From positions 1-40,303 of the forward strand of contig CANRPR010000014.1 in NCBI GenBank assembly GCA_947632535.1: a stretch of 40,303 nucleotides of DNA, written 5' to 3'. The stretch is from an uncultured Clostridia bacterium (GTDB lineage Bacteria > Bacillota > Clostridia > TANB77 > CAG-508). A program made the translations under genes and the position numbers. The notes beneath the pieces are model-generated. The model saw only the letters and a program-made list of their open reading frames with translations. It was not told the origin of the DNA and searched no databases. This document shows positions 17,888 through 27,927 of this stretch, one piece after another (position 1 is the stretch's first letter; every line of letters begins with the position of its first letter).

Positions 17888-18358
17888 ATGGCTGGAGCTA
17901 TAATGAATAAAGTTTGGGGATTTTTAGGAATGGATGCAGATACAGCTGAGGAAGAAGATGTTGAGGATAGAGTATATGACTACAATTATGCTGAAGATGA
18001 GGAAGAAGTTGAGGATAAAAAAATATTTGGAAGAAGGAATAAAGTGGTAAATATGCCACAAACGCAACAAGTAAGAATGGTTATATCACAACCAACAACA
18101 TTTGAACAATCTGAAGAAATATGTGAATATTTAAAAGAAAGAAAATCTGTTATTGTTAATCTAGAATATGTAAATAAAGATGTAGCAAGAAGAATAGTAG
18201 ATTTCATAAGTGGTGCAGTACATGCATTAGATGGTCACATACAAAAAATATCAAATGCTATCTTTTTGATTGCTCCAACAAATTATGAAATATCAAATGA
18301 ATTAGCAAGGGAAGAATTGAAGAATAGATTATCAGTTTCTTGGTTAAAAAACAATTAG
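17888..18358 (+). CDS. sepF: Cell division protein SepF
   Basis: SepF forms rings that align FtsZ protofilaments and anchor them to the membrane. The 156-aa product starts with an amphipathic membrane-binding helix (MAGAIMNKVWGFLGM) and has an acidic linker (residues 18-46). It then has the SepF domain with VVNMPQTQQVRMVISQPTTFEQSEEICEYLKERKSVIVNLE and FISGAVHALDGHIQKIS. The start follows TTAGGAGG. divIVA follows after 22 bases. Confidence 0.97.
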   Translation: MAGAIMNKVWGFLGMDADTAEEEDVEDRVYDYNYAEDEEEVEDKKIFGRRNKVVNMPQTQQVRMVISQPTTFEQSEEICEYLKERKSVIVNLEYVNKDVARRIVDFISGAVHALDGHIQKISNAIFLIAPTNYEISNELAREELKNRLSVSWLKNN

Positions 18359-18380
18359 AATATGAGGAGGCTTGAAGTTT

Positions 18381-18830
18381 ATGCTAACACCGTTGGAAAT
18401 TGAAAATAAAAAATTTTCTAAGCAAATGGTAAATGGATATAGTGTCGAAGAAGTGGATGATTTCTTAGACGAATTAACTGCAGAATATGAAAAGTTATAT
18501 AAAGAAAATTCAGAGTATAGAACAAAAGTAGAAGACTTAGACGAGAACTTAGCAAAGTATAAAACAATAGAAAATACATTGCAAAGTACATTGTTAATGG
18601 CACAGTCTACAGCGGAAGAAGTAAAAAATGTTGCAAAACAACAAGCAGAACAAATAATACTTGATGCACAAAGTGCTGCAAAACAAGCAGTTGATACTTT
18701 AGATCAACAAATTTTACTGAAGAAAAAAGAATTAGAAGATGCACAAAAACAATTTGATGTTTATAAAGCAAAAATGGAATCATTATTAATATCACAATTA
18801 GAAATTTTAAAAGAAATTAATAAAGAATAA
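18381..18830 (+). CDS. divIVA: DivIVA domain protein
   Basis: DivIVA binds negatively curved membrane at septa and poles. The start is ATG 18381, ten bases after GAGGAGG; TTG 18372 is too close to that site. The 149-aa product has the N-terminal membrane-binding domain MLTPLEIENKKFSKQMVNGYS followed by VEEVDDFLDEL. A long coiled coil then covers about residues 30-145. It is co-transcribed with sepF. Confidence 0.95.
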   Translation: MLTPLEIENKKFSKQMVNGYSVEEVDDFLDELTAEYEKLYKENSEYRTKVEDLDENLAKYKTIENTLQSTLLMAQSTAEEVKNVAKQQAEQIILDAQSAAKQAVDTLDQQILLKKKELEDAQKQFDVYKAKMESLLISQLEILKEINKE

Positions 18831-18843
18831 AACTTATGATAAA

Positions 18844-18871
18844 GGGAGGCGGATTTTTGCCTGCCTTTTTG
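18844..18871 (+). terminator. Terminator after divIVA
   Basis: GGGAGGC (18844-18850) pairs with GCCTGCC (18859-18865) with one mismatch, followed by TTTTT. Confidence 0.75.
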
Positions 18872-18948
18872 TATATTTATGGAAAAAATGGCGGAAAGCC
18901 TTAATATTACAAGAATGTTAAATGTATATTACATTTAGGTTAATAATA

Positions 18949-18976
18949 TTGACTTATTAAAGAAAAAATATAAAAT
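18949..18976 (+). promoter_or_regulatory. Putative rsmD promoter
   Basis: TTGACT (18949-18954), 16 bases, TAAAAT (18971-18976). Confidence 0.5.
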
Positions 18977-19000
18977 ATTATATATCAAAGTGGGTGCAAA

Positions 19001-19555
19001 ATGAGAGTTATAAGTGGTAGTGCAAGAGGAACAAATTTATATAGTTTGGAAGGTAATACAACAAGACCAACATTAGATAGAATAAAAGAAACATTATTTA
19101 ATATTATACAAATACGAATAGATGGAGCTGTGGTTTTAGACTTGTTTTCTGGAAGTGGTGCATTAGCAATAGAAGCGTTAAGCAGAGGTGCTAAAAAAGC
19201 AATCCTATGTGATAAATCAAGAGATGCCGTTCAAATAATTAATAAAAATCTAGAAAAGACGCATCTAAAAGAAAAAAGTGAAGTCTTAACAGGTGATTAT
19301 AAAAATGCTCTAAAAAAATTAGAGGGGAATAAATTTGATATAATATTTATAGACCCACCATATGCACAAGATATCGCTGTAAAAGCAGTAGAAGAAATAG
19401 TAAGCCTAGAATTATTAGCTGACGATGGGATTATTATTATAGAAACTGATAATGAAAGTAGAGAGCAAGAGGAATTAAAACATGTTCAAATTAATCAGTA
19501 TGATATGAGAAACTACGGAAGAGTAAAGTTGATTTTCCTAAATCGAAAGGAGTAA
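19001..19555 (+). CDS. rsmD: 16S rRNA (guanine(966)-N2)-methyltransferase RsmD
   Basis: The 184-aa SAM-dependent methyltransferase begins MRVISGSARG, the family signature, followed by RPTLDRIKETLFNI. The SAM-binding motif VLDLFSGSGALAIEALSRGA lies near residue 47 and the catalytic DPPY near 118. The start follows AAGTGGGTG. A coiled-coil gene follows after 3 bases where many Firmicutes have coaD. Confidence 0.95.
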   Translation: MRVISGSARGTNLYSLEGNTTRPTLDRIKETLFNIIQIRIDGAVVLDLFSGSGALAIEALSRGAKKAILCDKSRDAVQIINKNLEKTHLKEKSEVLTGDYKNALKKLEGNKFDIIFIDPPYAQDIAVKAVEEIVSLELLADDGIIIIETDNESREQEELKHVQINQYDMRNYGRVKLIFLNRKE

Positions 19556-19558
19556 TAT

Positions 19559-19996
19559 ATGGAAATATTTACGTTATTAGAAACTATAGAAGAAGCAGTA
19601 GAAAATGGTAAAGGAATACCTTTTTCTAATAAGTGTATTGTTGAAAAAAATGAGTTATTAGATATTATAAAGGAAATAAGATTAAAACTTCCAGACGAAT
19701 TAAAACAAGCCAAATGGGTAAAAGAAGAACGAGCAAGAATAATGGTAGAAGCACAAAAAGAGGCTGACGATATTATTAAAGAAGCAGAAAACAGAATTAT
19801 ATCAATGATTGACGAACATGAAATAACAAGACAGGCATACGAGCAAAAAACACAAATTATAGAAATTGCTAATGAAAAGGCAAGAGAAATTTCAAACGGA
19901 ACAAAATTATATGCAGACAATATATTAGAAAAAGTAGAAGCAGTATTAGAAGAAGCACTAAAAACAATACAAAATAATAGAAAAGAATTAGATTAA
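19559..19996 (+). CDS. Coiled-coil protein of unknown function in the rsmD operon
   Basis: The 145-aa product is mostly helical with a charged coiled coil over about residues 50-140 (ARIMVEAQKEADDIIKEAENRI). It resembles ATP-synthase-b-like and DivIVA-like coiled coils without being either. The start is 3 bases after the rsmD stop, with AAAGGAG inside the end of rsmD, so the two genes are translationally coupled. There is no membrane segment. Similar proteins occur next to rsmD in Clostridia. A strong terminator follows. Confidence 0.75.
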   Translation: MEIFTLLETIEEAVENGKGIPFSNKCIVEKNELLDIIKEIRLKLPDELKQAKWVKEERARIMVEAQKEADDIIKEAENRIISMIDEHEITRQAYEQKTQIIEIANEKAREISNGTKLYADNILEKVEAVLEEALKTIQNNRKELD

Positions 19997-20021
19997 AATT
20001 AGACAATATAAAAAGGAAGTC

Positions 20022-20077
20022 AGAGATCGGAGAAAAAGATAAATCAATAATGCTTGATTTCCGATTTCTATTTTTTT
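20022..20077 (+). terminator. Strong terminator before ftsK/spoIIIE
   Basis: A 10-bp stem (20022-20031 with 20060-20069, one G-U pair) is followed by ATTTTTTT. Inner bases AAATCA (20041-20046) and TGATTT (20055-20060) give an alternative inner stem. Confidence 0.85.
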
Positions 20078-20115
20078 AAGATATATAAAGGATGTTTAAT
20101 TGGGAAGGAGAAATA

Positions 20116-22536
20116 ATGGCTAAAAGAGGTAAGAAGAGCAAAAAGAAACAAAGCAATGTTGGTATAGATTTAGCAGTAGTTTCAATGATTATTATAAGTA
20201 TACTATTAGTAGTATTAATATACGCAAATTCAGGAAATGTAGGAAAAGTATTAAGTCCAATGCTAGGTGGAATAATGGGGTGGATTAAATATATTCTGCC
20301 AATTGGAACATTTACAATAGCAATAGCTATTGCTTGTGATAGAAAAAACTATTTAAGTTCTAAATTAATTCAATATGCTGTTTTTTTAACATGCATATCT
20401 TCAATTATGTGCATATATCAGATTTCTAATGGGAATATATCTTTAGATCAAGAATTTGGGAATATAATATCAGATGCATATAAATTAGGAGAAAAGAATA
20501 TTGGAGGAGGAGCTATTGGAGCAATAGTATCAGTTCCTACAATGAATTTATTAGGTGCAACTGGGGCAGTAATTTTAGCAATAGGAATTGCTTGTATAAG
20601 TTTAATATTTATTTTTGGAGTGCATCCAGCTGAAATTTTAGCTAACATTATGAAAAATGCTAAAGAGCTAAAAGAGGAAAGAATGCAGGGAGCAGAAGAA
20701 TACGAAGAAGCTGAATTGGAAGAAACAATAAAAGAAAGAAATAGAATAAATAAAGAAAAAATAAAAGCAGAAAAAATGGCAAATAAAAAGAAAAAATCAA
20801 GTATTGATATTCCATTAGATGACGATATACCTCAAATGGAAGAAGAAATAACTATTAATTTAAATGATAAAAAATCAAAACTGAAGAAATACAACCATGA
20901 AGGTGAAGAATTACTAGGAGACATAAATAGCAATAAGGAAAAAGTAGAATCACAAAATAATGTTTCTTCACCTGATGTAATAGAATCTAATTTGTTTAAA
21001 ACGGAAGAAAAACCTAAAGAGGAAAAAACAAAAGAAGTTTTAGTGCTTGAACATACTTTAACAGTTGAAGACGAGAATTATGAGTTTCCACCAATACAGT
21101 TATTAAGTCAAGGAGAGCCAAGAGCCTTAAGAGGTGGTAAAAAAGCAATAGCAGATAATGCTACTAAATTGCAAAAAACATTGTTTAGTTTTGGAGTTTC
21201 TGCTAAAGTAGAAAATGTAACAGTTGGACCAGCAGTTACTAGATATGAATTAAAACCAGCAGAGGGTGTCAGAGTTAGTAAAATAGCTAATTTATCAGAC
21301 GATATAGCATTAAACTTAGCGGCAGAATCTATTAGAATTGAGGCACCAATTCCAGGAAAGCAAGCAGTAGGAATTGAAGTGCCAAATAAAGAAAATGAAG
21401 TAGTTCATTTGAGAGATATAATAGAATCAGATAATTTTATTGATCATAAATCTAAACTAGCATTTGCTTTAGGAAAAGATGTTGAAGGCGAAGAAGTAGT
21501 AGCAGATATAGCAAAAATGCCTCATGTTTTGATAGCAGGTGCAACAGGATCTGGAAAAAGTGTGTGTATTAATACATTAATAACTAGCATTATTTATAAG
21601 GCAAAACCAAGTGAGGTAAAGCTAGTCATGGTTGATCCTAAGGTAGTTGAATTGTCTGTTTACAATGGTATACCACATTTATTAATTCCAGTTGTAACAG
21701 ATCCTAAAAAAGCAGCAGGAGCACTAGCGTGGGCAGTTCAAGAGATGGTTAATAGATATGGACTATTTGCATCAAAAGGAGTAAGAGATATAAAAGGATA
21801 TAATGAAACTTTGGATGCAGAAGGTGGAGTTGAAAAATTGCCACAAATTGTAATTATAATAGACGAATTGGCAGATTTAATGATGGTAGCAGCAAAAGAT
21901 GTTGAAGATGCAATATGTCGTTTAGCACAAATGGCAAGAGCTGCAGGAATGCACTTAGTAATTGCTACTCAGAGACCATCTGTTGATGTTATTACAGGTA
22001 TAATTAAAGCTAACATTCCATCAAGAATTGCATTTTCTGTTTCTTCACAAGTGGATTCTAGAACTATTTTGGATATGGTAGGTGCAGAAAAATTATTAGG
22101 AAAAGGTGATATGCTATTTTATCCTTCAGGAGCGCCAAAACCTGTAAGAGTTCAAGGAGCTTTCATATCTGATAAAGAAGTAGAAAAAATTGTTGATTTC
22201 TTGAAATCAAATGGAGAAGCTACATATAGTGAAGATATATTAGAGTCAATAGAGAAAAATAATAGTACAGATAAAGAGTTAGACATGAAAGATCCAGATG
22301 ACGATACAGATGCATTACTTAATGAAGCAATCGAGGTTGTTATAGAAACTGGACAAGCTTCGACATCATTTATTCAAAGAAGATTTAAAGTTGGTTATGC
22401 AAGAGCAGGTAGAATAATAGATCAAATGGAAGAAAGAGGAATTATATCAGGTTATGAGGGAAGCAAACCAAGACAAGTATTAATGTCTAAAGAAAGATGG
22501 GAAGAACTAAAAATGACACAAAGTGAAGCTGAATAA
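20116..22536 (+). CDS. ftsK: DNA translocase FtsK/SpoIIIE
   Basis: This is a hexameric ATPase that pumps chromosomal DNA through the division or sporulation septum. ATG 20116 lies 5 bases after AAGGAG; ATG 20092 has no ribosome site. The 806-aa product has about four membrane segments in residues 15-175 and an acidic/basic linker to about 320. The alpha/beta motor follows, with Walker A GATGSGKSVCIN near residue 476 and Walker B IVIIIDELADLM near 580. It ends with a winged-helix gamma domain (TSFIQRRFKVGYARAGRIIDQMEERGIIS). The single copy in the window cannot be assigned to FtsK or SpoIIIE by sequence alone. Confidence 0.95.
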   Translation: MAKRGKKSKKKQSNVGIDLAVVSMIIISILLVVLIYANSGNVGKVLSPMLGGIMGWIKYILPIGTFTIAIAIACDRKNYLSSKLIQYAVFLTCISSIMCIYQISNGNISLDQEFGNIISDAYKLGEKNIGGGAIGAIVSVPTMNLLGATGAVILAIGIACISLIFIFGVHPAEILANIMKNAKELKEERMQGAEEYEEAELEETIKERNRINKEKIKAEKMANKKKKSSIDIPLDDDIPQMEEEITINLNDKKSKLKKYNHEGEELLGDINSNKEKVESQNNVSSPDVIESNLFKTEEKPKEEKTKEVLVLEHTLTVEDENYEFPPIQLLSQGEPRALRGGKKAIADNATKLQKTLFSFGVSAKVENVTVGPAVTRYELKPAEGVRVSKIANLSDDIALNLAAESIRIEAPIPGKQAVGIEVPNKENEVVHLRDIIESDNFIDHKSKLAFALGKDVEGEEVVADIAKMPHVLIAGATGSGKSVCINTLITSIIYKAKPSEVKLVMVDPKVVELSVYNGIPHLLIPVVTDPKKAAGALAWAVQEMVNRYGLFASKGVRDIKGYNETLDAEGGVEKLPQIVIIIDELADLMMVAAKDVEDAICRLAQMARAAGMHLVIATQRPSVDVITGIIKANIPSRIAFSVSSQVDSRTILDMVGAEKLLGKGDMLFYPSGAPKPVRVQGAFISDKEVEKIVDFLKSNGEATYSEDILESIEKNNSTDKELDMKDPDDDTDALLNEAIEVVIETGQASTSFIQRRFKVGYARAGRIIDQMEERGIISGYEGSKPRQVLMSKERWEELKMTQSEAE

Positions 22537-22562
22537 AATTAAGAAACAAAGGAGAAAGGTGT

Positions 22563-24119
22563 ATGGATAGAGAGAATTTTTTTTCAAAGTTAACGCCCAA
22601 AGATTACAATAATGAACTTGAAAAAATACTTGAAAAAAAAGATTTTTCAACAAATGTGAAGAATCTTCTCCTTTCCATGTTATATAAAATTGAAGCAGGA
22701 TATAAAGATTATGAAACTGTTAAGGTTTTGGTAGAGAGTAAAAATGATTATATCGAAAGACTGCTTAGAATTATAGAGGAACAAGCAAAACAGATTATAT
22801 TTGTGAATGAAGGCAATAATGGAAATAGATATATAGTTACACCAGAAGAAGGAAAAATAGAGTTATTTTATGCAAATGAAAAGAATCTACTGTATGCGTT
22901 GTTTGAATTGAATAGTGCAAGTATTTATTTTTCTGATAAGTATGATATATGTAAAGTAGGATTATCTGAGCTGCTAAATGTTGGTGAGGATATGAATAAT
23001 GTAGAGGTCTTAAGAGACTTTAATGGTTGGTCATGGGCAATACAGCAGGATGAAATAAAGAATTTATGGTTAAATTTAATATATCAGAATTTAATATATT
23101 TAGTGGGCTGTGAACATATGACTAATTGGATACACCAAACGCAAATAATAGACTATATTGAAGTTATAGAAAGTTGTTTGAGCAAACAGTATGGAGAAGA
23201 AATAACTAAGAAAATATTAAAAACGGTTTGCAAGCTTTCAGTTATGATATGTGTAGAGCACAATGAAGAAGAAAGAGCAAGAATTTTAAAAGAAAAATTA
23301 TCTTTAGAAGAGACTGTAAATAAGTTGAAAGATAAATGTAAGTTATTAGAGGATATATCAAAAACAAAAAAACAAGCATTAAAAGAAATACGAGAAATAG
23401 ATAAAATATTGAACAATGACGATTTATTACAGGATGAATTAGTAAAAAGAAATGAAAAGTTGCCTGAATATAATAAGATATTTAATTTGATGCATTTATA
23501 TGAAATATTAAATAAACAAAGGAAAGAGCAATTAGATATTATTGAAGAAAATAATAAGTTAATGGATCCAAATTATTTTTTGAATTTTAAAACTAAAAAA
23601 GAAGCGCAATATGAGTTATTGAATTTTTCTTTTGAAAGTGACGACATACTAAATCAAAACTTGATTATAGAACTTCAAAAAGAGTTTATAAAGGCAATGA
23701 AAATTAAATTAGATAATGCAAAAGAAAAGAAGGATATTATAGATTTAATATATATGGTAAGATATTATGGATTTTTACCAATATTGGAAAATAAGGAGAT
23801 AAAACAACTAAGTCAGTTAAAAAAAGAACTATACGAACTTCAAAAAGGCGTTATACAAAAGGCAATAGAGCAGAAGGTAATGATAAAATTGTCAGAAGAA
23901 GATTCAATAAATGAACTTTTCTTGAAGAATTTATTTAATACTAAAATTATTAAATTGGAAAATATCAATATGGAAATTACTCAACATGATAATAAAAATA
24001 TATTATTAATATATGACGACAATGTGCTAGAAAGTTCGATAGAGATAGAATATGAAGGACTAATATATGTAAATAGATTTAAAGTGAAAATGGATAAGGT
24101 GTTTAAACTATTTTTATAA
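22563..24119 (+). CDS. 518-aa protein of unknown function
   Basis: The start at ATG 22563 follows AAGGAGAAAGGTG. The protein is soluble, with no signal or membrane segment. It has a helical N-terminal third, a central coiled coil (about residues 240-340) and a C-terminal region with short beta strands (KNILLIYDDNVLESSIEIEYEGLIYVNRFKVKMDKVFKLFL). Residues 150-200 are rich in aromatic residues (FNGWSWAIQQDEIKNLWLNLIYQNLIYL). I do not recognise a family or a catalytic motif. It lies between ftsK and a beta-CASP nuclease gene, 26 and 54 bases from them, and probably shares their transcript. Confidence 0.75.
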   Translation: MDRENFFSKLTPKDYNNELEKILEKKDFSTNVKNLLLSMLYKIEAGYKDYETVKVLVESKNDYIERLLRIIEEQAKQIIFVNEGNNGNRYIVTPEEGKIELFYANEKNLLYALFELNSASIYFSDKYDICKVGLSELLNVGEDMNNVEVLRDFNGWSWAIQQDEIKNLWLNLIYQNLIYLVGCEHMTNWIHQTQIIDYIEVIESCLSKQYGEEITKKILKTVCKLSVMICVEHNEEERARILKEKLSLEETVNKLKDKCKLLEDISKTKKQALKEIREIDKILNNDDLLQDELVKRNEKLPEYNKIFNLMHLYEILNKQRKEQLDIIEENNKLMDPNYFLNFKTKKEAQYELLNFSFESDDILNQNLIIELQKEFIKAMKIKLDNAKEKKDIIDLIYMVRYYGFLPILENKEIKQLSQLKKELYELQKGVIQKAIEQKVMIKLSEEDSINELFLKNLFNTKIIKLENINMEITQHDNKNILLIYDDNVLESSIEIEYEGLIYVNRFKVKMDKVFKLFL

Positions 24120-24173
24120 GATTTCAACAACTTAAAAATTTGTATTAAAATTTATAAGGAGGTCAAATTAAGC

Positions 24174-25835
24174 ATGAATGTAACTTTTTTAGGAGCAACC
24201 AAAACTGTCACAGGGTCTAATTTCTTAGTAGAAGCGGCAGGTAAAAAATTTTTGATAGATTGTGGTATGTATCAGGGAAAAGCAGCAGAAGAAAAGAACA
24301 ATGAAGAAGAATTTTTATTTAATCCAAGTGAGATAGATTTCATGATATTAACACATGCACATATAGATCATTCAGGAAGAATTCCAAAATTGTATTTAGA
24401 AGGATATAAAAATCCAATCATTGCTACTAAAGCCACATGTGATCTTTGTACAATTATGCTACCAGACAGTGGACATATACAAGAAATGGAAATAGAATGG
24501 CGCAATAGAAAAAGAAAAAGAGAGGGAAAAGAACCGTTACCTCCACTATATACAGCCCAACAGGCAATAGATTCGTTAGAATTATTTAAACCTGTTTCAT
24601 ATGATGAGATTGTAGATATAGACGAGAACATAAAAATTAGATTTAATGATGCAGGTCACATGTTAGGTTCAAGTATTGTTGAAATATGGGTAACAGAAAA
24701 TGGAGAAACGAAAAAAATAGTATTTACCGGTGATTTAGGAAACAATGATTTACCTTTATTATCTTCACCAACTATGATAGAGTCGGCAGACTATTTAGTA
24801 ATGGAATCAACATATGGAAGTAGACTACATATAAGAAATGACGATAAAGCGGAGATGTTTTTGAATATAGTTTCAGAGACACTTGATGGTGGAGGAAATG
24901 TAGTAATACCATCATTTGCGGTTGGAAGGACACAAGAAATAGTATATGAGCTAAATAAATTAAAAGAAAAAAGAGATGACGAAGAGTTTACCAAAAAGTA
25001 TGAAACACTAATGAGAGCACCAGTATATGTGGATAGTCCACTTGCAATATCAGCTACAGAAATATTTAGACAAAATCAAGAATTATTTGACGATGATGTA
25101 CAAGAGGCAATGAGAAAAGGAGATAATCCGTTAGATTTTCCAGGGTTGCAATTTACAAAAACAGCAGACGAATCAAAAGCACTAAATGAAATAAACACAC
25201 CATCAATAATAATTTCAGCTAGTGGAATGTGTGAAGTAGGTCGAATAAAACACCATTTAAAACATAACTTATGGAATCCAAAGAACACAATATTATTTGT
25301 TGGATATCAGGCTCCAGGAACATTAGGAGATAAAATAGTAAAAGGTGCAAAAAGTGTAAAAATATTTGGAGAAGAAATAGCAGTAAATGCTAGAATTGAA
25401 TACATAGAAGGATATTCAGGTCATGCAGATCAAGAAGGATTATTAAACTTTATATATTCATTTTTAAACAAACCAAAGCACATTTTCTTAGTACATGGTG
25501 AACCAGAGGCACAAGAAGTATTAAAAGGAAAAATACTTGAAACAACCGATATACCCGTAACTATACCAGACTTTGGAGAAACCTATGAATTAAATGAACA
25601 AATACATGTAACAGACAACATAGTTTCAGATGCTACAAAAACAAAGAAACAATTCAAACACTTAAGATTAGAAGTATTAGATAGAATTCAAACATTAAAA
25701 GAAGAAATAGACGACATGGAAAACATTGTAAAAGAAGATATACTAACACCAGAAACACAAGACGAAAAAGTAATTGAACTAAATAATAAGATAAAAGAAT
25801 TAGAGCAACAAATTGTAAAAATTTTGTCCAATTAG
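24174..25835 (+). CDS. Metallo-beta-lactamase / beta-CASP / RMMBL RNase-like protein
   Basis: This protein resembles the CPSF73/Ysh1-type nucleases. The 553-aa product has the zinc motif LTHAHIDHSGRIPKL near residue 60 and a second metal histidine in NDAGHMLGSS near 162. VFTGDLGNND follows near 183, then the beta-CASP region (SFAVGRTQEIVYEL) and the RMMBL domain with GYSGHADQEGLL near 415 and LVHGEPEAQ near 440. A charged coiled coil of about 60 residues is added at the C-terminus. The start follows AAGGAGG. The last codons (Ser, Asn, stop TAG) are supplied by repeat copy B, so the original C-terminus may have been altered. RNA is the likely substrate. Confidence 0.88.
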   Translation: MNVTFLGATKTVTGSNFLVEAAGKKFLIDCGMYQGKAAEEKNNEEEFLFNPSEIDFMILTHAHIDHSGRIPKLYLEGYKNPIIATKATCDLCTIMLPDSGHIQEMEIEWRNRKRKREGKEPLPPLYTAQQAIDSLELFKPVSYDEIVDIDENIKIRFNDAGHMLGSSIVEIWVTENGETKKIVFTGDLGNNDLPLLSSPTMIESADYLVMESTYGSRLHIRNDDKAEMFLNIVSETLDGGGNVVIPSFAVGRTQEIVYELNKLKEKRDDEEFTKKYETLMRAPVYVDSPLAISATEIFRQNQELFDDDVQEAMRKGDNPLDFPGLQFTKTADESKALNEINTPSIIISASGMCEVGRIKHHLKHNLWNPKNTILFVGYQAPGTLGDKIVKGAKSVKIFGEEIAVNARIEYIEGYSGHADQEGLLNFIYSFLNKPKHIFLVHGEPEAQEVLKGKILETTDIPVTIPDFGETYELNEQIHVTDNIVSDATKTKKQFKHLRLEVLDRIQTLKEEIDDMENIVKEDILTPETQDEKVIELNNKIKELEQQIVKILSN

Positions 25836-25879
25836 GGACGGTTCTTTTTTGGACATTTTGTCCAATTAGGGACGCTTCT
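25826..25879 (-). repeat. 54-bp palindromic repeat, copy B (reverse)
   Basis: It matches copies A and D on the opposite strand, with GTCCC-TAATTGGAC linkers at both ends. It provides the TAG stop codon (25833-25835) of the beta-CASP gene. Confidence 0.95.
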
Positions 25880-25915
25880 CTAAAATAGATATGGTACAAA
25901 TGGAAAGGTAAAAAA

Positions 25916-27883
25916 ATGGAAAAGTTTTTTAATGATGCAATAATAGGAAATAAGAATATAACAGCTAGTTTTTCTAAAGAAGGAGAGTTATTAAGGTTAT
26001 ATTATCAACAACCGGATTATAGACAATTTATTGATTATATGTATGCGGGATTGCAAATTAATGATTCTGCATTAATTAAGTTGCATGACGATATTAATAA
26101 TGTGTATAATCAATATTTTACGAAAGATACAAACATTTTGAATACAGAGATAAGGAATACTTATTTTAATTTGAAAGTTGTACAAACAGATTTTATTCCA
26201 ATGAAATATAATGTCCTTATGAAAAAATATGTTTTTAAAAATGAAAGTTCAATAGATTTGGATGTATCATTTTTGTTGCATTCAAGTATGCTAACTGACG
26301 AAAATAATTTAGTATCGGCAATGGTTATAGATAATGGAATAATACAATATGCTCATGATTTTATGATGGCAGTTGTGTCAAAGAAAAATCCAGTATTGTC
26401 GCATCAAATAAATGATACAAATGCAAATATTCATACTGGTAGAATTCATGACAAAGATTATATAGGAATGGCTGCTGATTCTAGTGTTAGTTATCATATA
26501 GGACTTTTAAAGCCGGGTGAAACGAAGGATATAGAGTTTTTAGTTTATATACATGAAAATAAAGAAATATATAAAATGCATGATGTTTTAAATGAAATTG
26601 AGAAGATTAAGAAGATTGATTATGAAAAAGAGTTGTTACAGACCAAAAATTACTGGAGAAGATATGTAAAAGAGCATTCAAAGTTAGATTTGAAGGAAGA
26701 TACTGAATATGAGAAGAAGATAAAAAAGATATATAATAGATCTATTTTATTATTTCCACTTTTATCTAATGAACAAACAGGTGGAATTCAAGCAGCTGTA
26801 GAAGTTGACGAAAATAGGACAAGCTGTGGCAGATATGCATATTGTTGGCCAAGAGATGCTATTTTTGTTACTCAGGCAATGGATTTGATAGGAATGGAGA
26901 AGGAAACGGAAAGATTTTATAAAAATTTCTGCAAAAATACGCAAAGTAAAAATGGAAGATGGGAACAGCGCTTTTACACAGACTGCAGATTAGCACCATG
27001 CTGGGGATATCAAATTGACGAAACAGCTAGTGTAGTTTATGGAGTTTACAAGCATTATGAAAGAACTAAAGACGAGAAATTTTTGAAAGATAATATGAAA
27101 ATGATTGAAAAGGCAACAAAGTATCTTAAAAAATATGTGGAGAATATATTACAAATAGAGGAAAAAGAAGATTTAGTAAAAAAAGAAATATTGGAAAACA
27201 AAAAAGAAGAAAAAGAAAAGATTCATGTAAGCTATGATTTGTGGGAAATGCATGAAGGAATCAGTCTATATTCAATAGCAAGTATATTTAGTGCATTTCA
27301 AATTATGATTAAGTTATATGATAACATATATGAACAAGAAGAAAAAGAAAAGCAAAAATCAAAAACTCCTAATAGATTAAAACAAGAATCTATTATAAAA
27401 GAGAAAGACAAATTAGAAGAGTATTCAGAAAAGTTAAAGAAGTATGTTTTAGAAAATTTCTATGACGAGCAAAAGAAAACTTTTGTGAGAAATCTTGAAG
27501 ATAGAAAGATAGATATTAGCATATTAGGAGCGATTGTGCCATTCGAATTATTCACGGCAAAAGAAAAAAAGGTGCAAAATACAGTAGAAAATATAGATTT
27601 GAACTTAAGAACATATACAGGCGGATACAAAAGATTTGAACAAGACCATTATAGAAATGGAAATCCTTGGACAATAGCAACACTTTGGAGAGCTTTATAC
27701 TATATAGAATTAAAGCAATACAAGAAAGCAAAAGAGTGCTTAGACTTTGTCATACATTCTGCAACAAAACACGGCTATATAGCAGAGCAAGTAGATAACC
27801 AAACAATGCAATCAGCTTGGGTAATAGGTCTAGGATGGGCTCATGCAATGTTTATCATTGTATTAGATAAGTTGTCCAAATAG
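25916..27883 (+). CDS. Glycoside hydrolase family 15 (glucoamylase-like) protein
   Basis: The 655-aa product has an N-terminal beta-sandwich domain (about residues 1-240) and an (alpha/alpha)6 barrel from about 270. The barrel shows GRYAYCWPRDAIFVTQAMDLIGM, WEQRFYTDC, and the candidate acid Glu in YDLWEMHEGISLYSIAS near residue 440. The candidate base Glu is in HGYIAEQVDNQTMQSAW near 622. These are GH15 signatures (alpha-glucan or trehalose hydrolysis). There is no signal peptide, so it is cytoplasmic. A charged insertion (residues 405-432) and a second (480-510) are unusual. The stop codon TAG lies inside repeat copy C. Confidence 0.88.
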   Translation: MEKFFNDAIIGNKNITASFSKEGELLRLYYQQPDYRQFIDYMYAGLQINDSALIKLHDDINNVYNQYFTKDTNILNTEIRNTYFNLKVVQTDFIPMKYNVLMKKYVFKNESSIDLDVSFLLHSSMLTDENNLVSAMVIDNGIIQYAHDFMMAVVSKKNPVLSHQINDTNANIHTGRIHDKDYIGMAADSSVSYHIGLLKPGETKDIEFLVYIHENKEIYKMHDVLNEIEKIKKIDYEKELLQTKNYWRRYVKEHSKLDLKEDTEYEKKIKKIYNRSILLFPLLSNEQTGGIQAAVEVDENRTSCGRYAYCWPRDAIFVTQAMDLIGMEKETERFYKNFCKNTQSKNGRWEQRFYTDCRLAPCWGYQIDETASVVYGVYKHYERTKDEKFLKDNMKMIEKATKYLKKYVENILQIEEKEDLVKKEILENKKEEKEKIHVSYDLWEMHEGISLYSIASIFSAFQIMIKLYDNIYEQEEKEKQKSKTPNRLKQESIIKEKDKLEEYSEKLKKYVLENFYDEQKKTFVRNLEDRKIDISILGAIVPFELFTAKEKKVQNTVENIDLNLRTYTGGYKRFEQDHYRNGNPWTIATLWRALYYIELKQYKKAKECLDFVIHSATKHGYIAEQVDNQTMQSAWVIGLGWAHAMFIIVLDKLSK

Positions 27884-27927
27884 GGACGGTTCTTTTTTGG
27901 ACATTTTGTCCAATTGGGGACGCTTCT
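27874..27927 (-). repeat. 54-bp palindromic repeat, copy C (reverse), left flank of the RAYT gene
   Basis: Same sequence as copy B apart from the linkers (CAATTGG on one side, TATTTGG on the other). It contains the GH15 stop codon. With copy D it forms an inverted pair around the transposase. Confidence 0.95.
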
